A stretch of DNA of 40,770 nucleotides from Bryobacterales bacterium. GTDB lineage: Bacteria > Acidobacteriota > Terriglobia > Bryobacterales > Bryobacteraceae. The stretch spans positions 1-40,770 of the forward strand of contig SHUD01000021.1 in the NCBI GenBank assembly GCA_009697505.1. The letters run 5' to 3'. Shown here one piece after another: positions 16,516 to 24,995 of the stretch; within the stretch, counting starts at the first letter, position 1; the number at the start of each line of letters is the position of its first letter. The notes under the pieces are model-generated. The model saw only the letters and a program-made list of their open reading frames with translations, was not told where the DNA came from and did no database searches. The position numbers were made by a program, and so were the translations under genes.

Positions 16516-17949
16516 TCACGGGGCGGTGAGCCGCACGAAACGCAGCCGGCGGCCCGGCTTGATAAGCTCGCTGCGTTGGGTGGAACGGGTGCGGTCCGCA
16601 AACCACGCGGGTTGGTTCGCGGCGAAGTCATCCGCCGCCGTCGTCTCCAGCCAAACCGTACGCCCCTGGCGCAGTTGCTGGTCAATCGACGCCATGGACT
16701 CAGCCGCACGCCACTGCGATTGCGGATTGAAGTAGCGGGCGTACCAATCGTCCGTACTGAAGGCGCGGAAGAAAACCACGCTGCCGGGGCTCAATTGCAA
16801 ATCGAGCGCGAAGGCGACGACTTCATTGGAGGACACCCGCGAATAAGGGATGATTCCCAGGGTCAAGTTCGACAGCGCGAGCAAAGCCACGAATGCAGCT
16901 CCGGCGCCACGACGGTGCGGCTCCCGTCCCGGCTCCCAGCAACTGGCAATCAGGAGCACCACGGCGGGCAGCGCGAAGAGTTTGTAGAACGTGTTCTGCG
17001 GCTGCCAGAAGAACAGGAATATGCCGCAGGCGGCAATCCACACCAGCGCGAAGCGGAAGAGGACAGGCTGGTGAACTTGCGGACGAAAGCGGACGCGACG
17101 GAGGGAGGCCAGCAGCAGGATCAATGCCGCTCCGCAGCACAATAACAGAACGACGTCTAGAACACCGGCATTACTCAGCAATGACGGGCGCCCCACGAAG
17201 AACACTTGCGCCCAGCCGCGCACCGACAAACCAATATTCCGCAGCGGGCCGAAAGAGAACGTGGCATCGTCCGCATAACTCGTCATCCAGGCCAGGAACG
17301 GTTGCAACGAAAAATGGCCATACAGCGCAGTGAACCCCAGACCATACGCTCCCAGCGTGAGCGAGCCCGCGAGGCCCGCATAGACAATGACGGTCCGCGG
17401 ACGATGCTCCTTACCCTGGTGCCACAACGCGAACATAGCCGCGGGGAACAGGAACAGCGCGAGCTGATGAATCAGCATCACAGCCGCGTGCAGGAGCGCT
17501 ACTGCCACGGGGCGTGGGCGCTTGCCTGGAATCAGGAACGCCGCGCAGGCGATCAGCAAAGCGATGCTAGGGATGTAGGCTCCCGCGTCCGTCGCGTAAC
17601 GCCACCAGGTTCCCGCGAACGCGAACAACGCCCCCAATAGCAGCACCGCGCGGGGTGACTCCACCAGCGGAGCCAGGATGCCGGAAAGCCAGTACAGCGC
17701 CAGCGACGCCCACACGGCATTCATCGCCTGGAGCACGTACAGCGCCCGGATGTGGGCTCCCAGTCCGTGATAGACACTCCAGCCGGGAAGGTTGTAGACC
17801 AGATGATTGGGATGCAGCAGCTCCGGCCAGCGGACCGCATCTTCAATCCTCTGGGCGAAGGAGATGCCGTCCCAATAGTAGTTCTTGGTGGGGAATGCCA
17901 GGTAAACCAGGAGTGCGAATCCGGCCAGGCCGATTCGCAAACCTCTCAT
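16516..17949 (-). CDS. multi-pass membrane protein, possible GT-C-type glycosyltransferase
   Basis: The 477-residue product has about ten hydrophobic segments (for example LRIGLAGFALLVYLAF at the start, VLLLGALFAFAGTWW, LDVVLLLCCGAALILLLASL). A luminal-type loop near residue 27 has acidic residues (YYWDGISFAQRIED). The C-terminal 90 residues are soluble. This topology is that of GT-C lipid-linked-sugar transferases (DUF2029/PMT-like), but no decisive motif is seen. The ATG at 17949 overlaps the stop of the PIN-TRAM gene by 4 bases, so the two are translationally coupled. It converges with the gene at 15838, with 114 bases between. Confidence 0.7.
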   Translation of the reverse strand: MRGLRIGLAGFALLVYLAFPTKNYYWDGISFAQRIEDAVRWPELLHPNHLVYNLPGWSVYHGLGAHIRALYVLQAMNAVWASLALYWLSGILAPLVESPRAVLLLGALFAFAGTWWRYATDAGAYIPSIALLIACAAFLIPGKRPRPVAVALLHAAVMLIHQLALFLFPAAMFALWHQGKEHRPRTVIVYAGLAGSLTLGAYGLGFTALYGHFSLQPFLAWMTSYADDATFSFGPLRNIGLSVRGWAQVFFVGRPSLLSNAGVLDVVLLLCCGAALILLLASLRRVRFRPQVHQPVLFRFALVWIAACGIFLFFWQPQNTFYKLFALPAVVLLIASCWEPGREPHRRGAGAAFVALLALSNLTLGIIPYSRVSSNEVVAFALDLQLSPGSVVFFRAFSTDDWYARYFNPQSQWRAAESMASIDQQLRQGRTVWLETTAADDFAANQPAWFADRTRSTQRSELIKPGRRLRFVRLTAP

Positions 17950-19037
17950 GTACCGGTACCCGCCGTGGGGACCTGCTCGCGCAGCGGCCGTTCCCGCTCC
18001 TGCGCGCCGCTTTCCTTGACACCGATTCCGCCGTGCACGGCATGAGTCCGCTCGTCAAAGCGGCCGAAAATCATCTTGCCGGCCGTGGTCTGCAAAACGC
18101 TGGTCACGGCAATATCGATGGTCTTGGAAATCATGCGGCGGGCATTGTCCACCACCACCATGGTGCCGTCATCCAGATACGCCACGCCTTGATTGTGTTC
18201 CTTGCCTTCTTTCAGGATGAACACACGCATCACTTCGCCCGGCAGCACGACAGGCTTCAACGCGTTGGCCAGCTCGTTGATATTCAGCACCTCGACGCCG
18301 TGCAACTGCGCGACCTTATTTAAGTTGAAATCGTTGGTCACGATCTTGCAGCTATAGAGCTTGGCGAGTTCGATCAGCTTCATGTCGACTTCGCGGACGG
18401 CGGGGAAGTCCTCTTCGACGATCTGGATGGTTAACTGGGGCATCTTTTGAATGCGCTGCAGAACGTCCAGGCCGCGGCGGCCGCGGTTGCGCTTCATGGA
18501 GTCGGATGAATCGGCGACCAATTGGAGCTCATGGAGTACGAATTGGGGGATCACCAGGACGCCGTCCACGAATCCGGTTTCGACGATGTCGGCGATGCGG
18601 CCATCAATAATGACGCTGGTGTCCAAAATCTTAAAGGAATGCTTGGCGCCGGTCTCTCCGCCGAACAATCCGCCGAAAGCCGCCAGATTGAGCATGTCGC
18701 CCTTGGCGGCGCCCACCACCATGCCGCAGTACATCATCCAGGCCAGCAGGGCCACCTGCATGAAGGGGACGGTTCCGCCGCTATCGGGAAGGGCGTGCTC
18801 CAGCACCAGGGAAACCAGAAATGCCCCGAGAATCCCCAATACACTGCCGAATGCCGCACCGATCAAACGCTTCAATGTGATCTGGCGAATGCGGATCTCG
18901 AACACCACCACGACCACGCCGGCGGCGGCACCAACGGCGGCGGCGAGCGGGCCCTGGAGCCCGAACGGATGCAGGAAATAGGCCGCGCAAGCGAGCACGG
19001 CCACAAACACCACACGTATGACCAAGAGGTCGATCAC
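17946..19037 (-). CDS. PIN-TRAM membrane protein, YacL family
   Basis: The product has four N-terminal transmembrane segments, then a PIN nuclease-like domain (KILDTSVIIDGRIADI, VLVIPQFVLHELQ, KIVTNDFNLNKVAQLHG) with the acidic residues expected for a metal-dependent RNase site. A TRAM RNA-binding domain follows (KPVVLPGEVMRVFILKEGKEHNQG). This is the YacL architecture. A charged C-terminal tail of about 35 residues is extra. I place the start at GTG 19037, because GGAGG lies 9 bases upstream and the membrane segment then begins at once. A TTG at 19079 would add 14 residues. The stop overlaps the start of the membrane-protein gene. Confidence 0.88.
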   Translation of the reverse strand: MIDLLVIRVVFVAVLACAAYFLHPFGLQGPLAAAVGAAAGVVVVVFEIRIRQITLKRLIGAAFGSVLGILGAFLVSLVLEHALPDSGGTVPFMQVALLAWMMYCGMVVGAAKGDMLNLAAFGGLFGGETGAKHSFKILDTSVIIDGRIADIVETGFVDGVLVIPQFVLHELQLVADSSDSMKRNRGRRGLDVLQRIQKMPQLTIQIVEEDFPAVREVDMKLIELAKLYSCKIVTNDFNLNKVAQLHGVEVLNINELANALKPVVLPGEVMRVFILKEGKEHNQGVAYLDDGTMVVVDNARRMISKTIDIAVTSVLQTTAGKMIFGRFDERTHAVHGGIGVKESGAQERERPLREQVPTAGTGT

Positions 19038-19206
19038 GAAGCCTAGCCTCCACGGGGAGCAGCGCCGTACAAAACGCAACGCAGCCCGGCTGTATGAATC
19101 CGCGGGGATCAGTATATCACCGAAACTCCGCCCTCAGCGGCAGAGAGTGACGCGGAGAGGGGGCGCCGCGAAGGAAGGCTTGGTTGCGGGCGCCGCCGGG
19201 CCGAGG

Positions 19207-19680
19207 CTAGAGGGCCTTAGCGAGTTCTTCGGCAAACGCGCTCTGCGGACCCTCGGCCATGGCTTGACGCCGTGGGCCGCCCGTAGCGGGCTTGCGGGCG
19301 CGGCGCGGAGGACGATCGCTGAAAGCGCCCTGGCCCTGCGGACCAGCACCAGACATCGGCCCGCCGTTGGGACGCCCGCCCGGGCCACCGGGTCCACCGG
19401 TCGTACTGGGGGGTCCTTGACCTTTGGGCTTGGGCGGCTGCGCGGGGTTAGCGCGCAGCAGACGGTCTTCCAGGGGCGCCCGGTCGAAGCGGCGAATGAT
19501 GGCGTTCATTTCCTCAACATTCGGCGCGTCGATAAACGCGAAGCCCTTGGACTCCTGCGTTTCGGGATTGCGAATAACCTTAATTGTGTCCGCGACCAAA
19601 TTCTCGGCGGTCAGCCAGCCTTTGATGTCGTCCGCGGTCACCCAAGCGGGCAAGTTGCCCAAGAATACGGTGAAACTCAT
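19207..19680 (-). CDS. RRM-domain RNA-binding protein
   Basis: The 157-residue product has one RNA-recognition motif at residues 1-80: RNP2-like VFLGNLP at 5-11 and RNP1-like KGFAFIDA near 45-52. A Gly/Pro/Arg-rich tail with GGPGGPGG and RRARK follows. This is the single-RRM plus basic tail type seen in Cyanobacteria and Acidobacteriota, often linked to cold or stress RNA handling. The ATG at 19680 is chosen because the RRM begins there; the longer frame has no homology. It is divergent from the propeller gene with 232 bases between. Confidence 0.88.
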   Translation of the reverse strand: MSFTVFLGNLPAWVTADDIKGWLTAENLVADTIKVIRNPETQESKGFAFIDAPNVEEMNAIIRRFDRAPLEDRLLRANPAQPPKPKGQGPPSTTGGPGGPGGRPNGGPMSGAGPQGQGAFSDRPPRRARKPATGGPRRQAMAEGPQSAFAEELAKAL

Positions 19681-19912
19681 TCGGTGATTGTCTTCAACTC
19701 CGTTGGTGGGGGTTTGCTTCGAGGAGGTGGTCCATGAAAGCACTTGTATATTACCACAACTCAAGAGCATGCAAATAGGCCGGGATGGGCAAGTCGACCG
19801 AACCAAAGGGACTAGAACCTCGCCGGGGCTCAGTACGGGCACGTTGCGCATAGGGCGGTTGTCGGATGCGGTGGATTCCGATAGAATCTATCCGGGAGCT
19901 AATGGAGAGACT

Positions 19913-20908
19913 ATGACGCTACTTCCTCGATTTAGAATCAGTTTGCCCGCCGCGGCCATCGCCATCCTCATGGCCGGCGCACTTTTCGCGGCGGTTGCCA
20001 ATCCCTTTCACATGATGGAAGGCTGGGCGAAGCTGCCCGACGGCCGGAAAATAGGCGCGACGGGCGCGGTGAGCGTGGACCGTTCCGGCAACGTCTGGGT
20101 TTTTGAGCGCTGCGGTGAGAACAGCTGCGCGGGTTCCAGTGTCGCGCCGATCCTCAAGTTCGACTCGAACGGGAAACTGCTGACCAGTTTCGGCGCGGGG
20201 ATGTTTGTCTACCCGCACGGTCTGTACTTGGACCGCGAGGGCAACGTTTGGGTATCCGACGGACTGGGCAAGGACGGCAAAGGGCAGCAGGTATTCAAGT
20301 TTAGCCCAGAAGGTAAGCTGCTGTTGACGCTGGGCAAGGCAGGCTTGGCCGGCAGCGGACCGGACACGTTCAATCAACCCTCGTCTATCGCGGTTGCCGG
20401 TAACGGAGATATTTTCGTCGGCGACGGCCATGGCGGAGAATCCAACGCGCGCGTGGTCAAGTTCTCCAAAGACGGAAAGTTCATCAAGGAGTGGGGCAAG
20501 AAAGGGACCGGTCCGGGCGAGTTTGAGACTCCCCATACCATGGCTTTCGATTCCACCGGCAGACTGTTTGTCGGCGACCGCGGCAACGGGCGTATTCAGA
20601 TCTTCGATCAGAACGGGAAATACCTAACCGAGTGGAAGCAATTCGGCCGGGCCAGCGGCATGTTCATCGACGCCAAGGACAATATCTACGTGACCGATTC
20701 CCAGTCGAATGAAAAGAACAACCCTGGCTTCATACAGGGCATTCGCGTCGGCAGCACGAAAGACGGCGTGGTCCGCATGCATATCCCAGCGATTGGACCC
20801 GAACAGAGCCCGACCAGCGTGACCGAAGGCGTTGCCGCCGATGCGCAGGGCAATGTATACGGCGCGGAAACACGCTCACAGAACCTGCGGAAGTACATGC
20901 GGAACTAG
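19913..20908 (+). CDS. secreted NHL-type 6-bladed beta-propeller
   Basis: The 331-residue product has a signal peptide (about 1-26), then NHL/6-bladed propeller repeats, for example [69 protein letters not shown] and [22 protein letters not shown]. It resembles peptidyl-alpha-hydroxyglycine lyase-like propellers, but the catalytic identity is unproven. ATG 19913 follows GGAGAGACT, a usable ribosome binding site. It converges with the MoaD-like gene and their stops overlap by 4 bases (20905-20908). Confidence 0.85.
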   Translation: MTLLPRFRISLPAAAIAILMAGALFAAVANPFHMMEGWAKLPDGRKIGATGAVSVDRSGNVWVFERCGENSCAGSSVAPILKFDSNGKLLTSFGAGMFVYPHGLYLDREGNVWVSDGLGKDGKGQQVFKFSPEGKLLLTLGKAGLAGSGPDTFNQPSSIAVAGNGDIFVGDGHGGESNARVVKFSKDGKFIKEWGKKGTGPGEFETPHTMAFDSTGRLFVGDRGNGRIQIFDQNGKYLTEWKQFGRASGMFIDAKDNIYVTDSQSNEKNNPGFIQGIRVGSTKDGVVRMHIPAIGPEQSPTSVTEGVAADAQGNVYGAETRSQNLRKYMRN

Positions 20909-21207
20909 CACCACCCGCCCGCGATGGCGCCGACGATCAGGAACGGTTCTTGCCCTGTCGCGACCGCTTGCGGCAGGGGCGCTTCGGGAGATTCGTGGGA
21001 CAAGTCCTCGCCGCAGGCGAAGAAGCGCACGAAAGGCCGCCGCTGCCCGGTGTTGTAGTCGCGGACCGTGCCGTGAAGCGGCGGATAGCGAGCCTCCAGC
21101 GCATCGATGATCGAGCGCTGCGTGACCGGCCCGTCGACTTCAATGGTTACTTCGCTTGCCGAGCGCGCCAGCGTCCGCAGGTGTGCCGGTAATACAACGC
21201 GAATCAC
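20905..21207 (-). CDS. MoaD/ThiS-like ubiquitin-fold protein ending GGWC
   Basis: The 100-residue product reads as a beta-grasp sulfur-carrier-type protein: [15 protein letters not shown], then [28 protein letters not shown], a loop with [11 protein letters not shown], and a C-terminal [12 protein letters not shown]. MoaD and ThiS end in free Gly-Gly. Here two residues, Trp-Cys, follow the Gly-Gly, so the tail would need trimming before adenylation, or the protein is not a sulfur carrier. The start is GTG 21207, overlapping the stop of the Asp-box propeller gene by 4 bases (GTGA). Longer frames are not supported. No molybdopterin or thiazole genes are adjacent. Confidence 0.82.
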   Translation of the reverse strand: MIRVVLPAHLRTLARSASEVTIEVDGPVTQRSIIDALEARYPPLHGTVRDYNTGQRRPFVRFFACGEDLSHESPEAPLPQAVATGQEPFLIVGAIAGGWC

Positions 21208-22319
21208 GGCAGCGTTTGCACTTCGACCGAAAGCACTGCCGGCAGGTCGCGGGCGATCGCAGTCCAACTGTCGCCGGCGTCCGCCGACGCGTAGACTTGC
21301 CCGCCGGTCGTCCCAAAGTAGACGCCGCAGGAATCGAGCGAATCGACCGCCATGGCATCGCGCAGTACGTTCACGTAGCAATTTTCCTGTGGCAGACCCT
21401 TGGTGAGCGGCTCCCATTCGTTGCCGCCGCTGCGGCTGCGGTACACGCGCAGCTTTCCGTCAGGAGGATAGTGCTCCGACTCGCTCTTGATGGGGATCAC
21501 GTAAATCGTGTCCGGCTCATGCGCGTGCACGTCGATCACGAATCCGAAGTCCGTGGGCAGATTGCCGCTGACCTCCTGCCAGGAGTCGCCGGAATTGTCG
21601 CTGCGCAGCACGTCCCAGTGCTTTTGCATGAACAGCACGTTCGGACGCGCGCGGCTCATGGCGATGCGGTGGACGCAGTGGCCGACCTCGGCTGTGGGGT
21701 CGGGAAGAAATTGCGAATGCAGTCCTTGGTTAATCGGTTTCCAGTTCGCGCCGCCGTCATCGCTGCGGAACGCGCCCGCGGCCGAAATGGCGATGTACAT
21801 CCGTTGCGGATTCGTTGGATCGAGCAGAATCGTATGCAGGCACATCCCGCCCGCGCCCGGCTGCCACTTAGGTCCGGTGCCGTGGCCGCGCAACCCGGCG
21901 AGTTCGGTCCACGTGTGCCCGGCGTCGCTGGAGCGGAACAGTGCGGCGTCTTCCACGCCCGCGTAAACGGTAGCGGGATCTGTTAGCGAGGGTTCCAGGT
22001 GCCAGACGCGCTTGAACTCCCAGGGATGCGGAGTGCCGTCGTACCACTGGTGAGTGCCGGGAACGCCATCATAGACGAACTTGTTGCCGACGGTCTCCCA
22101 GGTCCTGCCGCCGTCGCTCGAGCGCTGCATGGTCTGCCCGAACCAACTGCTGGATTGCGAGGCGTAAATGCGGTTCGGATCGGCGAGCGACCCCTTGAGG
22201 TGATACATCTCCCAGCCGCCGAAGTGCGGTCCGCTGATCGTCCAGTTGCTGCGCTTGCCATCCGCTTCAATGATGAACGCGCCTTTGCGCGTTTCAACGA
22301 GAACTCGTACGCTGCTCAT
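21204..22319 (-). CDS. Asp-box (BNR) beta-propeller protein
   Basis: The 371-residue product has at least five Asp-box repeats ([47 protein letters not shown]), as in sialidase-like and Ycf48-like propellers. There is no signal peptide: it begins [17 protein letters not shown]. Sialidase active-site arginines are not evident, so an annotation as exo-alpha-sialidase would overreach. It is translationally coupled to the MoaD-like gene behind it, which suggests a joint function. It is divergent from the APC permease with 79 bases between. Confidence 0.85.
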   Translation of the reverse strand: MSSVRVLVETRKGAFIIEADGKRSNWTISGPHFGGWEMYHLKGSLADPNRIYASQSSSWFGQTMQRSSDGGRTWETVGNKFVYDGVPGTHQWYDGTPHPWEFKRVWHLEPSLTDPATVYAGVEDAALFRSSDAGHTWTELAGLRGHGTGPKWQPGAGGMCLHTILLDPTNPQRMYIAISAAGAFRSDDGGANWKPINQGLHSQFLPDPTAEVGHCVHRIAMSRARPNVLFMQKHWDVLRSDNSGDSWQEVSGNLPTDFGFVIDVHAHEPDTIYVIPIKSESEHYPPDGKLRVYRSRSGGNEWEPLTKGLPQENCYVNVLRDAMAVDSLDSCGVYFGTTGGQVYASADAGDSWTAIARDLPAVLSVEVQTLP

Positions 22320-22382
22320 TTGGTGCTTAGCCTCCTCCGAAGATTCTGGCGATTATTTTACTGCTTACCACGCCGCGCAGTG

Positions 22383-22388
22383 TATACT
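22383..22388 (+). promoter_or_regulatory. -10-like box TATACT before the APC permease
   Basis: TATACT ends 10 bases before the ATG at 22399 and is followed by CCGGAAA, not a Shine-Dalgarno. It is a candidate start of the catabolic cluster transcript. Confidence 0.35.
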
Positions 22389-22398
22389 AACCCGGAAA

Positions 22399-23697
22399 AT
22401 GAAAGGTAAGCTCACGCTGTGGCCGCTGATCGCCTCCATCTATCTGATGGTGGCCGGGGGACCCTTCGGGCTCGAAGACACGGTCGCGCAGATGGGGTAT
22501 CAGGGGGCGCTGCTGGTCTTGTTGATTACGCCGATCGTGTGGGCTCTGCCCTCGGCTTTGGTGGTGGCGGAACTGGCCAGCGCGATTCCCGAAGAAGGCG
22601 GCTACTACGTCTGGGCGCGGCGCGCGATGGGACCGTTCGCCGGATTCATGGAAGCGTGGCTCACGCTGACCGGCAGCGTCTTCGACATGGCGATCTACCC
22701 GACCTTGTTCGTGAGCTATCTGGGGCACTTTAACTCCACGGTTACGGCAAACGGCAGGGGTTATTGGATCGGAGTGGCGATGATCGCGGCCTGCGCGCTG
22801 CTCAATCTGGGCGGGACGAAGGCGGTCGGGGCAAGTTCGTTGGCGTCGACAGCGCTGCTGCTTGCTCCCTTTGCCGTGCTGTCCTTTTATGCCGCGACGC
22901 ATCCCGGGCCGGACTCCCCGCACGCGCCCGTGCACTACGATTTTCTGCTGGGGATTCTCGTCGCGATGTGGAACTACATGGGCTACGACAATGCGTCGCC
23001 GATTGCGGGAGAGGTGGATCGCCCGCAGAGGAATTACCCGCTGGCGATGGCGGTGTCGATCCTGATTGTGGTGATCACCTACGTTGGTCCGATCGCTGCC
23101 GTGGCCGCGACCGGTCTCCCAAGCGACAAATGGAGCACGGGCGGATGGGCCGAAGTCGCGCGATCGGTTTTGGGCGGCGGGACGCTGGCCGGAGTGCTGG
23201 CGGCGGCGATCACCGTGGCAGGAATGATCGGCGCCTTTGGAACCTGCAATGCGTTAACGATGGCGCTATCACGGTTGCCAGCGGTGCTCGCCGAGGACGG
23301 CTATCTGCCGAAAATCTTCGCGGGGCGTCACCCCAAGACGGGCGCTCCGGCGGTGGCGATCCTGGCGTGCGCGCTGGTGTGGGCGCTGGCGTTGAACCTG
23401 AGTTTCGCCAAGCTGATCGTTCTCGACGTGCTGCTCACCGGGCTCAGTATCCTGCTGGAGTTCGCGGCGCTCATCGTGCTGCGGATTCGCGAGCCGGAAT
23501 TGCCGCGTCCCTACAAGGTACCGGGCGGGATGGCAGGCGCAGTGGGAATTGCGATTTGTCCGGTGGTGCTGCTGATCCTGGCAATGGTGCGCAACACGGC
23601 GGAGCCGGTGGGCCCGCTCAACGCGCTGCAACTGGGGGCGCTCCTGATCGCAGCCGGAGCGGGCGCGTATTTTCTGAGCACGCGGACGCGCAGATGA
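22399..23697 (+). CDS. APC-superfamily amino acid permease
   Basis: The 432-residue product is an about 12-helix transporter. It has the N-terminal LIASIYLMVAGGPFGLEDTVAQMG (the first-helix unwound substrate motif), EGGYYVWARRAMGPFAGFMEAW in helix 3, and WNYMGYDNASPIAGEVDRPQRNYPLAM in helix 6-7. This corresponds to plant-LAT-like/APC permeases for amino acids or polyamines. It is the first gene of a plus-strand row ending with an SLC13 permease. The short gap to the ModA remnant keeps it in the row, but the substrate cannot be named. Confidence 0.9.
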   Translation: MKGKLTLWPLIASIYLMVAGGPFGLEDTVAQMGYQGALLVLLITPIVWALPSALVVAELASAIPEEGGYYVWARRAMGPFAGFMEAWLTLTGSVFDMAIYPTLFVSYLGHFNSTVTANGRGYWIGVAMIAACALLNLGGTKAVGASSLASTALLLAPFAVLSFYAATHPGPDSPHAPVHYDFLLGILVAMWNYMGYDNASPIAGEVDRPQRNYPLAMAVSILIVVITYVGPIAAVAATGLPSDKWSTGGWAEVARSVLGGGTLAGVLAAAITVAGMIGAFGTCNALTMALSRLPAVLAEDGYLPKIFAGRHPKTGAPAVAILACALVWALALNLSFAKLIVLDVLLTGLSILLEFAALIVLRIREPELPRPYKVPGGMAGAVGIAICPVVLLILAMVRNTAEPVGPLNALQLGALLIAAGAGAYFLSTRTRR

Positions 23698-23721
23698 CGA
23701 GTCTTGCCATACAATAAATCC

Positions 23722-23877
23722 ATGATGAAACGCTGCCTCACCCTGTCTTTGGCGTTCGCCGCCGCGTCGGTCCTGTTGCCTGCGCAGGGCAACGCGGCCA
23801 GGAAGTTCATCGCGTTCATGTCCGCGCCGAAGACGGCTCCGCTGCTCAAGGCGAAGGGTCTGGAAGTTCACCCGTAA
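23722..23877 (+). pseudogene. 51-residue remnant: signal peptide fused to ModA-like C-terminus
   Basis: The short frame encodes a signal peptide (MMKRCLTLSLAFAAASVLLPAQG), directly followed by about 27 residues with AARKFIAFMSAPKTAPLLKAKGLE. The latter matches the conserved C-terminal helix of ModA-type periplasmic binding proteins (usually A..F..FL.SP.A...LKA.G.E). The whole ligand-binding body is missing. The frame is intact from start to stop, so it looks like an internal in-frame deletion of a binding-protein gene. It lies between the permease and the alcohol dehydrogenase. No modBC genes are nearby. Confidence 0.6.
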
Positions 23878-23885
23878 GATCCAGC

Positions 23886-24977
23886 ATGCCCGAACGCGTG
23901 CTGGCGGCGACTACCATCGGAGCTTTGCGGACTGAGGTTCGCGAGTATCCGTTGCCGGAAATTCCACCGGACGCCGGCATTCTGAAAGTGGAAGCCGCGG
24001 GGGTGTGCGGCAGCGACTGGCAGGCGTATCAAACGGATCGACCAGCGCGCATCATGGGCCACGAAAACGTAGGTCACATTTATCGCATCGGGCCGATTGC
24101 CGCGCGCCGCTGGGGACTGCGCGAGGGCGACCGCGTGGCGCTCGAAGAGTACTTGCCGTGCGGCCATTGCAGCTTGTGCCGGTCCGGCGAATTCCGCCTG
24201 TGCGAACAGACCGAGGCGCGGCGTCCAGGGGCGCTGCGCTATGGGACCACGCCGATCACTGAATCACCGGGACTATGGGGAGGCTATAGCCAGTATCAGT
24301 ACCTGCATCCTGATTCCGTGTTCCACAGGGTCCGCGAAAACGTTCCGGCGGAGCTGGCGTCACTGTGCCTGCCCATCGGCAACGGATTTCAGTGGACGTA
24401 CATGGATGGCGGAGCGGGCCCGGGCAAGACGGTGCTGATTCAGGGCCCGGGGCAGCAGGGGCTGGCGTGCGTGATCGCGGCGAAGGCAGCGGGCGCCGAT
24501 CGCGTGATCGTCAGCGGCATGGCGCGCGATCAGGAGCGGCTGCGTGTCGCGCAAGCGTTGGGCGCCGATGACATCGTGGACGCTGAGACCGATGACCTGG
24601 AGAGCACAGTGCGTGCGCTGACGGAAGGGCGTGGCGTGGATCTTTCGATCGACACCGCGGGAGGCCCCGAGACGCTGGTCACCGCGATGCGCGCGACGCG
24701 CAAGAATGGCATGGTGCTGCTCGCAGCCGCGCCGGCGGGAACATCCGCATTGCAGGCAAGTCAGTTATTGGCCGGCAGGCTCACGCTCAAGCCGTGCCGC
24801 GGCCACAGTTATGAAGCCGTGGAAATGGCGTTGAGCTACATTTCTTCCGGGAACTTTCCGCTGCATTTGTTGGCGACGCATCGCTTCGGATTGAAAGATG
24901 TCGATCTGGCGATACGGTCGGTCGGCGGCCAGGGTGCGCCGGGAGCGATCCACGTCACGGTTTTGCCCTGGAGTTAG
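23886..24977 (+). CDS. zinc-dependent alcohol dehydrogenase (MDR family)
   Basis: The 363-residue product has the catalytic-zinc ligands Cys41 (GVCGSDW) and His59-Glu60 (GHE). Four structural-zinc cysteines are at 92, 95, 98 and 106 (CGHCSLCRSGEFRLC). The Rossmann fold is near 185-210 (GPGQQGLACVIAAKAAGADRVIVSG). It oxidises an alcohol with NAD(P)+; the substrate is unknown. It lies in the catabolic cluster 18 bases before the Rieske oxygenase, so it may act on its product. Confidence 0.9.
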   Translation: MPERVLAATTIGALRTEVREYPLPEIPPDAGILKVEAAGVCGSDWQAYQTDRPARIMGHENVGHIYRIGPIAARRWGLREGDRVALEEYLPCGHCSLCRSGEFRLCEQTEARRPGALRYGTTPITESPGLWGGYSQYQYLHPDSVFHRVRENVPAELASLCLPIGNGFQWTYMDGGAGPGKTVLIQGPGQQGLACVIAAKAAGADRVIVSGMARDQERLRVAQALGADDIVDAETDDLESTVRALTEGRGVDLSIDTAGGPETLVTAMRATRKNGMVLLAAAPAGTSALQASQLLAGRLTLKPCRGHSYEAVEMALSYISSGNFPLHLLATHRFGLKDVDLAIRSVGGQGAPGAIHVTVLPWS

Positions 24978-24982
24978 AGTCC

Positions 24983-24988
24983 TATAAT
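24983..24988 (+). promoter_or_regulatory. -10-like box TATAAT before the Rieske oxygenase
   Basis: A consensus TATAAT lies 7 bases before the ATG at 24996. Transcription would begin at or next to the A of the start codon. The -35 region (TTTTGC at 24961, 16-base spacing) is poor. Confidence 0.4.
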
Positions 24989-24995
24989 CAGATCA

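Noticed and set aside
21204..22319. Annotation as sialidase
   Set aside because: Only Asp-box repeats are seen. The arginine triad and a signal peptide are not evident, so only the fold is claimed.
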